64,000 nucleotides of DNA. It comes from Rana temporaria (taxonomy: Eukaryota > Chordata > Amphibia > Anura > Ranidae). The stretch lies in contig NC_053491.1 in the NCBI RefSeq assembly GCF_905171775.1, forward strand, positions 302,440,373 through 302,504,372, read 5' to 3'. Position 1 is the stretch's first letter, and every line of letters starts with the position of its first letter. A program made the position numbers and the translations under genes. This document shows, piece after piece, positions 56,200 through 64,000 of this stretch. Below the pieces are notes generated by a model, which was not told the DNA's origin, ran no database searches, and saw nothing but the letters and a program-made list of their open reading frames with translations.

Positions 56200-58650
56200 A
56201 ATCAATTCTTTTAAGTCTCTATTGAACAGAAAAATGCGGACAACCTTTGTCGAGATTAGTAAGGTTGGGGAAATGCCTTTAAATAGAAGTGAAGCTTTGG
56301 AAGTATTTTAAGTACCTCCAAAAGACAGCTTGACAACACCCTTATGTTGGATGGATCAAGTGCTTGTCCTACAAGATTGGAGTATATTGTCACAGCAGGA
56401 TGTCAAATTTATGCCTTTTTGAACTATAAGATGTCCAGGGGTTGGGATCACCCCTCTGGTCAGTGTGTGTCCCTTGTGGGATTGGCCATATACATGACCT
56501 TACCATCAGAAGATGTGGCCTTCAAGGACAAACACTATCACTGCATTTTTCTTGATTGTAGAAGGTCAAGCCTAAATTTAATAGTGGTCAGTTTGGCTAC
56601 CTGCCTCAAGATGAATGTCTGCTGAGTTAAAGAAGACCGAAAACGCAAGAGTCCGTTTCCACGCTCACTCACGCCAGAGAGCTCAGCTTCTGCATTTCTG
56701 TCTGGGTGTCCAGGAAAAACAGGGAAGCCAATGCATAAACCAAGAAGTCAGTAAAGAGTTCCATGTCAGGATGCTTTCTGTTATTTTGGGGTTGTACCAC
56801 CCATACATGCCTTAGGGGCACCAGGTGTCCCCTCTGTAGACATAGGTACAGCATTGGTGATTGACACGTGGTCCCCTAAGACAAGCAATTTAGGCCATAT
56901 TTGGAGATCTTTCATCCTTCACGTCCTTCACATCTCAGATTGAGCCGTAGAAATCGCCTCACTCCAGCAGCTCTAGCTCGAGTTCAACTTGGGTTTCTGG
57001 ACCAGTGGCCTCAACTTGTGGTTGTAGAAACTAAATCGTCTGCAATGTCATTCCCTTCTGATGACCTGGTGGTGCAGTCAGACAGTGTAGGGGAGCCCTA
57101 CTTCAAGAGCAATGGGCTCAGGGCCAGTGATCTTTTTTAAGGATCCAAGACTACATCCTGGAGTTGAGAGCAGCTTTTTAGGCTCAGTCACCTCATCCGG
57201 GGTAAGCCTGTCCTGGTAAAGTTGGACAGCGCAACGACTGTGGTCTACATCTGGAAACAAGGCTCAGTCTCTCACTTCTGAAGGAGGTTTATCTAATTCT
57301 AGAATCCACCCAAGTCAATCTTCAGCAGCTATCTGTGGCCTATGTTCCTGGTCGAAAGAATCTTCAGACAAACTTTTTGTCCAGGACAGGTCTGGATGAC
57401 AATGAATGGTCCAGACTACTGTGAGTCTTTCGAGAACTAACAGAGCTTGGTATTTTTCCTCCAGAGGTAGACCGCTTACATTCCCAGTCAACACTAAGTT
57501 GCTGAAGTTCCATTCCAGGGCCTAGAATCCGCAAACAATCGGGTGGATGTGCTGACCGCAGATTGGATCTCTAAGACAGCTTATGCCTTTCTGCTGCTCC
57601 CTCTGATTCTCAGCTTCCAGCTGAGGCTGTGGCAAGGGAAGGTGACAGTTCTGGTACCCTCTGCTCATCCTTATGAGTGTCAAGGAGTTACTCCCTCTGC
57701 CTGTAAGATCAAATCTCCAAAGTCCCATTCATCCAGCATCCGACAGGCTCAGGCTGATGGCCTGTGTCTGGAGAGGCAAAGGCTAATGGATTTCAAATGC
57801 TATGAAGATTTTGAATACTCTTAGGAAAACAAGAAAGGACAGTGCTAGGCGTGCCTATAGTAGAATGACATAAATTCCCATTATAATTGCCGATCAAGAT
57901 TTTACGCTGGACTCTTCAGAAGCCTGTTCTGAAATGCCTGCAATTGTTCAAGATGTAATTTGGTTGAAACCTCAAATTATTTCCGGAACGAGATATCCCA
58001 ATGTTGTTGGCTGTTATTGCATCAGATGCCTTCAATCACCCTGTGGTACCTCTCACTGAAAACTGCTTTACTGGTAGCAATTACATCAGCATTGGTGGCC
58101 TTGGGGTCTAAAGAACCCATACTCGCATACTTCCCAGACAGGGTGGTGCTCGTGCCAATGCTCAAATTTGTGACCGAACTGACCTTCAGAGTCCATATAA
58201 CCTTTTGGGGAGTACTCAAGAAATTAGCCCATCGGATGTGGGCCAAGCTTTAAAATATTTAATCAAAGCGAATCCTGCCATCAGGAAGTCAAAGCATCTG
58301 TTTGTCATTTTCAGGTGGAACACATAATGATTTTACGACTTCCAGCAAGATTATTTCCTCTTGGTTATTAAAGCTCATCTCCTTGGCGTGCAAGTTGAAA
58401 TGGTTGGCTGTGCCAGGAGAATCATGGCACTCTTCACTAGAAGGGTCTGAACCTTGAGAGTGGCAGCAGGCCAAGTGTCTGAAACTTTCTGCAAGGCAGC
58501 TATGTGGGCACCAAAATATTCCTATTCATGGCTTAATGACAATTGAGTTTGGCAGAGGCATCCCGGGTTCTGTTACTGTTTTAGTCAGACTTGAGGAGTG
58601 TGAAGCATTATCTCTCCCCTGTTTTGGCTAGTTAGTTTCCAGCTGTGCTG
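56200..58650 (+). pseudogene. DIRS-B pol remains (RNase H and tyrosine recombinase)
   Basis: Fragments in several frames include ILELRAAF (about 57160), a VAYVPGRKNLQTNFLSRTGLD stretch (57335-57400) and NEWSRLL then VFRELTELG. These follow the order of DIRS RNase H (asparagine-alanine rich strand, H-x-P-G-x-x-N, LSR). VLTADWISKTAYAFLLLP (about 57550) and later WLNDN-like codons near 58530 fit the region before and in the recombinase. Stops occur every few dozen codons. No catalytic tyrosine could be placed confidently. Confidence 0.55.
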
Positions 58651-59060
58651 ACATGGTGCTGTCAGGAAAACTGAAAATTGAATTCAAATACTTACTGTAA
58701 TTTTTCTTTCCTGACAAGCTCCATGGCAGCACAGATCCCACCCAGCTTGGTAGGACTAGTTACAGAACGCAGAGGCTGTAGGTGGGCTCAAATTTTTATG
58801 AGTTACCGTTATCGGCGTATAACACTCACCCTAACTTTAAGAGGGAAGTTTCAGGAAAAAAACTTTCCACAGCCCCCTGCATATAACACACAGGCACAGT
58901 TTACCCTCTATTTTTAGGGTAAAAAAGTGAGTGTTATACACCAATAAATACAGTAAGTCCTGTAGGCATGGGGGGGCAGAGCCTATACCCAGCTGTGCTG
59001 CCATGGAGGTCGTCAGGAAAGGAAAATTACGGTAAGTATTTGAACAAAATTTTCAGTTTT
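58638..59060. repeat. DIRS-B terminal repeat region, itself a fold-back
   Basis: GCTGTGCTGACATGG...TCAGGAAA (58638), TTTCCTGACAAGCTCCATGG (58708) and CCATGGAGGTCGTCAGGAAA (59003) form successive direct and inverted copies. TACTTACTGTAATTTT pairs with AAAATTACGGTAAGTA. This could hold a terminal repeat plus the internal complementary region of a DIRS element, or two abutting ends. Confidence 0.6.
58810..58948. mobile_element. Small MITE in the DIRS-B terminal region
   Basis: TATCGGCGTATAACACTCAC pairs with GTGAGTGTTATACACCAATA, with CCCTAA and TAGGG inside. Only 139 bp; no coding capacity. Confidence 0.6.
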
Positions 59061-59089
59061 CCATGTGCACTACTCCTGTTTTTAGCAGA

Positions 59090-59310
59090 GTAAAGCCTCA
59101 TACACAGGATCAGATTTCCATTGGACAAAGCGTAGAACGGCAAAGAATTGTTGGCCAACAAACACGAAAATACGTGGTTTTCAGCTCCTTAGCGCCACCC
59201 TTTGACCAACTTCTGCTAATGTTGTGTTATGGTGAGCATTGCTTCTGAGCATGCGTGTTTGTACTTTGGAGTTTTGTCCGATGAACTTGTGTACACATGA
59301 TTTTGGGAGT
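59090..59310. repeat. Degenerate GTGTGTAC-family MITE
   Basis: GCCTCATACACAGGATCAGA at the left and TTGTGTACACATGATTTT at the right resemble decayed ends of the family seen at 2724 and 30793. The internal GAGCATGCGTG also matches. Confidence 0.4.
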
Positions 59311-60969
59311 ATTTTTATTACCAGCACTATAGTGAATACTGTTTTAGCACTAATTAGCAATAATTTGCTTTAATTTAGCGTTGCGGCGCTATAGTAAATG
59401 ACCCCCATTGTGTTTTGCTTGGCACTGTAGTAAAAACTCCCTGGGCATCAATGAATTAAGTGTCACTTCTCACTAAACACCAATGAATGAAGAAGCATTT
59501 CTCCCACTAAATACATATAAATCAAGAGGCAAGTTTTTAACTGAACACCAATGAATCATAGGGGAGTAAGGCACTTTACTTCTTGTAGACATTTTTTTAC
59601 TTTTAACTGTTCCACTGCCACCCTTTGCCATTCATACATAAGTCACAAATTCATTACCCCTTTTCCTTGTTTTTAAATGTGGTCATATGACTGCAAAATG
59701 CTGTCTCCCCTATGTAATGAATGGCTGGGGGAAGGGAACTCTGTCCCCGTCCAACAACACCTAAAGCATGTGTATGCTGGTGGTTGTAACACATCATTGG
59801 CCTCACTTCCAACATCTTGGTCAACTTTAAGAATCTTTTGCGTGTCGTCAGTGGTCTTTTGAAATAAGCATGGTAAAAGTGGGTTATAACTCTGCCATAA
59901 TCACATTATTTTACTATGCCAATTATACATTCACCTTAGGCTTTGCTAATTTAGCCATGCTCAGTTTTACAAGTGCTGATTGAACTATTTATTTATAGAG
60001 TAAGGCAGTTTATTTCTTGGGGATATTTTTTTTTAACTTTAAACTGTTTATACTGCATAAATATTGATTGTTTTTGGTTTTAAAAGGAGGTGATCAGTAA
60101 AAATGTTCCATCTCAGTAAATTTTCCAAGTTTTGTATGTAAAGTAAATCAAAGGGGTTGGCAATCCTTGTCACAATATATAAGAGTTTTTAAGTTGTGAC
60201 AGGCTAAAGGGAACTATGTAAGGGGAATGGATGAACACTATATGAGCATTACTGAAATAAAATATTAATGGTGGCAATTGTGAGATTATATCTGTTTTTA
60301 GAATGTTAAAAGCAGGGTAAAAAACAGGTATCTAGCTTAAAGTACTAAAATTTACATACATGGCTATGAAAATGTAAAGATCCATTGAAGGGTTTTACAC
60401 ATCAGTAGGTGAGAGTGAAGTGTTATGTTTCTTTACTGATGGGAAGTCAACAACATTAGGCTCTGATACCAACGTCATATTCTTCAAAATGTTGTTGCTT
60501 TAAATGTTTCAGTATTTCCCGGGAAAGCAGGTGCTCGCTATGATCTTCACCTTTAGTACAATCTAAAATATAACATGAGAGATTAACACTTTCATTAGAA
60601 AATAAACTCCACTTAGCATTATTTGTATTTAACATTGCCACGTAATATAGCCTTATTTACAATTACAGCTCTTCCGTACAGTATGTATGACGTGCTTACT
60701 GTTTATGGTATTTTCATGTCTTTAAATTACAGTTATATATGCAAAAAATATAGGCAATTCCAGGTATTCTATTTCCTCTGTATTTCATAACTCAGCAAGT
60801 CTGATTCTATTTGCTCCTAAGGCTGATAGTGATGAACGGAAGCATTGTACCCACACTGAAGACCCCTTCACAGAGAATCTAGTGTGCATACATGACCAAT
60901 AAAAATTAGCTGCCTATTTGTTTTTCCAGCAGAGAGGCAGGTGTATTTTGTTTTGGCCTCATAGGCACA
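59311..60969. other. Unrecognised AT-rich sequence
   Basis: No gene, terminal repeat or known element is visible. The largest frames are about 60 codons and look random. A short direct repeat of AACACCAATGAAT occurs near 59475 and 59544. Confidence 0.4.
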
Positions 60970-60973
60970 TTAA

Positions 60974-61904
60974 CCGCTTAAGATCCGGACCATTATGCAG
61001 GTAAAGGACCTGGCCCCTTTTTGCGATTTGGCACTGCGTCGATTTAACTGACAATTGCACGGTTGTGCGATGTGGCTCCCAAACAAAATTAACGTCCTTT
61101 ATTTCCCACAAATATAGCTTTCTTTTGGTGGTATTTGATCACCTCTGCGTTTTTTTTTTGCACTATACACAAAAATAGTGCGACAATTAAAAAAAAATGC
61201 AATATTTTTTACTTTTTGCTATAATAAATATCCCCAAAAAAATATAAAAAAACACTTTTTTTACTCAGTTTACGTATTCTTCTACATATTTTTGGTAAAA
61301 AAATCGCAATAAGCGTTTATTGATTGGTTTGCGCAAAAGTTATGGCGTTTACAAAATAGAGGATCATTTTATGGCATTTTTATTAATAATTTTTTTTTTA
61401 CTAGTAATTTTTTTTTCGTGACTGCGACATTATGGCGGACTCATCGGACACTTTTGACACATTTTTGGGACCATTGTCATTTTCACAGCGAAAAGTGCTA
61501 TAAAAATGCACTGATTACTGTGAAAATGACAGTGAAGGGGATAACCACTAAAAGGGGTTAAGTGTGTCCTATTGTGTGTTTCTTACTGGACAGGGGGGGC
61601 GTAGCTGGATGTGTGATGTCACCGATTGTCGTTCCCTATGACAGAGAACAGACGATCAGTGACAAGCCACAGAGAAGAACAGGGAAGGTTTGTTTACACT
61701 CGCCTCTCCCTGTTCTTCAGCTCCTGTGACCGGATCGCGGGATACTGGCGGCGATCGGGTCCCGCGGGCGTGGTCACGGAGCTTCGGACCGGCGGCACGC
61801 TCGCGACCCATGGCTGGGTTCTTAATGGGGATGTACATGTACGCCCTTGTGCCCAGCCGTGCCATTCTGTCGATGTATATAGTCATGTGGCGGTCCTTAA
61901 GTGG
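60974..61904. mobile_element. TTAA-flanked MITE E2
   Basis: Ends CCGCTTAAGATCCGGACC and GCGGTCCTTAAGTGG lie between TTAA at 60970-60973 and 61905-61908. It is intact and matches E1 (16402-18494), giving the uninterrupted version of the P6 insertion site. No coding capacity. Confidence 0.75.
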
Positions 61905-61919
61905 TTAAGTGGCCATTAA

Positions 61920-63500
61920 AAACAATAGTTTTACTGGTTTAAAAAATAGTCCATCTAGTTCAACCAATAAAGGAAAAAAGAATTCATCCTATGTACACAA
62001 TCCTAAACCCACAGTTCATGCAGAGGAAGGCAAAAAACAAACAGCAAAGCATGATCCAATTTGCTCCAGCAGGGGAAAAAAATCCTCTCTGATCCCTCAA
62101 GAGGCTATCTGATATTCCCTGGATCAACTTTACCTATACATGTTAGTATCCAGTTATATTATTTAGGAAAGAATCCAGACCTTTTTAACCACTTGTCCAC
62201 GGGAGGACGTCATATGCTACAGGCATCATTCAGATATCGCCGTCTTCAGCCGCCGATTCTGTGCACGATAAGAATGATAAAAGCGGCGGTTCTGCCGCTT
62301 GATCGTTATTATCGGCAGTGGGAGGGGATGTCCCCCCTTCCCACCGCCATCCGGTGCTTCTCCGGGCTCTCCCGTGCCATCGGGGCCCTGGAGAGCGAAT
62401 CGGTCGGCGCTGCCTGGAAAGCATAGAGATGACTGGTGACCAGATGGTCACCAGTCATCTCTATGACCGTCGGAGGCCCGGGCGCGACGTTATGACATCA
62501 TGCCCGGTACCCGGAAGTAAACAAAGCCGCAATCGCGGCTGTCGGCATGTGATCGGTGATTTTTTTTCACCGATTACATGCTTGTAAGCCTCTCTCCATA
62601 AAGAGGACCTGTCACACTGATTCCTATTACAAGGGATGTTTACATTCCTTGTAATTGGAATAAAAGTGATAAAAAAAAGTGTAAAAAAAGTGTAAAAATA
62701 AAAAAAGTTAAGTAAAATAAAATTTTTTTTTTTTTTTTAAAACGCCCCTGTCCCCGTTATCTCGCGCGCAGAAGCGAACACGTATGCAAGTCCCGCCGAC
62801 ATTTGTAAACGTCGTTCAAACCCCACATGTGAGGTATCGTCGTGTGCGTTAGAGCATGTGCAACAATTCTAGCATTAGACCTCCTCTGTAACTCGAAAAT
62901 AGTAACCTGTAGAGATTTTTAAGTACCGAAGTTTGGCGCCATTCCATGAGTGAGCGCAATTTTAAAGCCGGACATGTTAGGTATCTATTTACTCGGCGTA
63001 ACATTATCTTTCACATTATACAAAAAAAATTGGGCTAACTTTACTGTTTTGTTATCTTTTAATTAATGAAACCGTTTTTTTTTCCCAAAAAAAGGCGTTT
63101 GAAAAATGATTGCGCAAATATCGTGCGATAAAAAAAGTTGTAATGACCGACATTTTATTCCCTAGGGTGTCTGCTAAAAAAAAGATATAATGTTTGGGGT
63201 TCTGAATAATTTTCTAGCAAAAAAATTGTGATTTTTACATGAAGGAAATAGGCCCGGTGGACAAGTGGTTAAAGTAATCTCCTGAACTGGACCGAACAAG
63301 CTCTCAAGGGAGTCTATTCCACATTTCCACAGCTCTTACTGTGAAGAATCCTTTCCGTATTTGGAAATTAAATTTTCTTTCCTCCAGAGGTAAAGAGTGT
63401 CCCTTTGTCCTCTGTGATGGCCTTAAAGTAAATAACTCAACATCAAGTTCACTATATGGACCATTTATGTATTTATACATGTTGATCCGATCCCCCTATA
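61920..63500. repeat. Unassigned interspersed repeat, split by E3
   Basis: Sequence before 62184 and after 63273 appears continuous in character and is interrupted only by the TTAA MITE. Both parts are free of long frames. It has no terminal repeat in view, so I cannot name the family. Confidence 0.35.
62189..63268. mobile_element. TTAA-flanked MITE E3
   Basis: Inverted ends CCACTTGTCCAC and GTGGACAAGTGG lie between TTAA at 62185-62188 and 63269-63272. A perfect internal hairpin centred near 62444 (ATGACTGGTGACC with its complement) is notable. It is distinct in interior from E1/E2 but shares the CCACTT start. Confidence 0.75.
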
Positions 63501-63504
63501 TGTT

Positions 63505-63750
63505 GCGTACACACGATCGGTCAAACCGATGAGAACGGTCTGATGGACTGTTTTCATCAGACCAAACTGATCGTGTGTAGGCTCCATTGGTTATTTATCC
63601 ATCGGTTAATTTGAAACTGATAGATACCTAACCGATAGAAAAAAACGATCGTTTGTAGGCACGTCCATCGGTTAAAAATCCACGCATGCTCAGACTAAAT
63701 TACGGGATGGGAGCGCTCGTTCTGGTAAAACTAGCGTTCGTTATGGAGAT
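63505..63750. repeat. Partial GTACACACGATC-family MITE
   Basis: The left end GCGTACACACGATCGGTC forms a hairpin with CTGATCGTGTGTAGG, as at the ends of the other family members. The interior ACGGGATGGGAGCGCTCGTT matches the reverse complement of 2440-2460. The right terminus is missing. Confidence 0.6.
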
Positions 63751-64000
63751 TGATTGATTGATTGATATTTGAGCTTAATTAGGCGCCAAATGCCCACTGT
63801 GAAGTGAGCGTCTAAGCGCCGCTGGTGAGATGTAACTTTGAATCAATCCATGGTGAAGAAGAGAGAGAAAAGAGAAGAGAGGGCGGTAAAAGGAAAGGGT
63901 ATCCAGCCCTTAGGGGAGCAAGAGGAAAGAGCCGTGAAGTGTATGAGAAAAAATATAAAAGAAAAAGGAACAGTGGGGATACTAGAGGAGGGGTAGAAGA
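63747..64000. other. ATTG microsatellite and purine-rich sequence at the window edge
   Basis: A short ATTG run (63747-63764) is followed by GA-rich sequence with no frame. Nothing else is recognisable before the window ends. Confidence 0.5.

Larger units (their letters stand above)
53994..59060 (+). mobile_element. DIRS-B, old DIRS retroelement with inverted terminal repeats
   Basis: TTTCCTGAC...CACAGCTGGGT...CCCCCCATGCCTACAGGAC at 53998-54054 is repeated in reverse at about 58964-59023. Between them lie unassigned sequence (54061-54430), a tandem array, and decayed RNase H and recombinase-like remains. Inverted terminal repeats in place of LTRs are the hallmark of DIRS. Its gag and RT were not recognised. 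Confidence 0.55.

Noticed and set aside
61626..61919. 97-codon frame in E2 as a gene
   Set aside because: It lies wholly inside a TTAA MITE and shows no protein motif.

Overview
This window looks like repeat-rich nuclear DNA of an amphibian, probably a frog. That is an inference from its mobile-element mix: Neptune-type Penelope-like elements (PLEs) with a GIY-YIG nuclease, DIRS retroelements with a spliced gag, BEL/Pao and Gmr1-like Ty3/gypsy elements, an endogenous retrovirus, Harbinger MADF genes and many fold-back MITEs. I found no ordinary host gene, rRNA, tRNA or CRISPR array. Almost every long reading frame belongs to a transposon, and nearly all are broken.

Layout. 0.4-1.9 kb holds a plausible two-exon MADF/BESS-like gene of a Harbinger transposon, followed by an inverted piece of its own exon 1. 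2.4-6.2 kb holds fold-back MITEs and a 2.9-kb palindromic element (P1). 6.2-12.8 kb is a decayed minus-strand Neptune PLE (PLE3), cut by a putative solo LTR and by a 1.95-kb palindromic element (P2) with a 16-bp target duplication. 12.8-29.0 kb is best read as one endogenous retrovirus: 5' LTR, primer-binding site, decayed env-like remains, purine tract and 3' LTR. It is full of later insertions, including palindromic elements P6 and P3 and another Neptune PLE (PLE2) inside the 3' LTR.

29.0-52.5 kb is a Russian doll. A DIRS element (DIRS-A) is split by a BEL/Pao element with 5-bp target duplications. The BEL element is split by a Gmr1-like gypsy element, also with a 5-bp duplication. The gypsy LTR is split by a 10.4-kb composite Neptune PLE with a 14-bp duplication, and that PLE is split by a MITE with a TTA duplication. 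Two more MITEs and a solo LTR lie elsewhere in the BEL element, and one MITE lies in the DIRS gag. The composite PLE has three parts: one near-complete copy, a tandem truncated copy, and an inverted copy, the last two forming a palindrome with arms of about 2.4 kb.

53.2-59.1 kb holds an older DIRS element (DIRS-B) with inverted terminal repeats, a roughly 200-bp tandem array and a heavily decayed pol. 59.1-64.0 kb is mostly unrecognised sequence plus TTAA-flanked MITEs.

The most interesting thread joins four palindromic, TSD-flanked or PLE-like elements with the PLEs. Several carry a short motif of the form AAGTCC-loop-GACGAAAC (or a relative of it), resembling a minimal hammerhead ribozyme core, and they end in similar GCGC-containing tails. 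They may be non-autonomous, palindrome-forming relatives of Neptune PLEs. Coordinates of element edges come from reading target duplications and inverted repeats by eye; family assignments rest on protein motifs, not on database searches.
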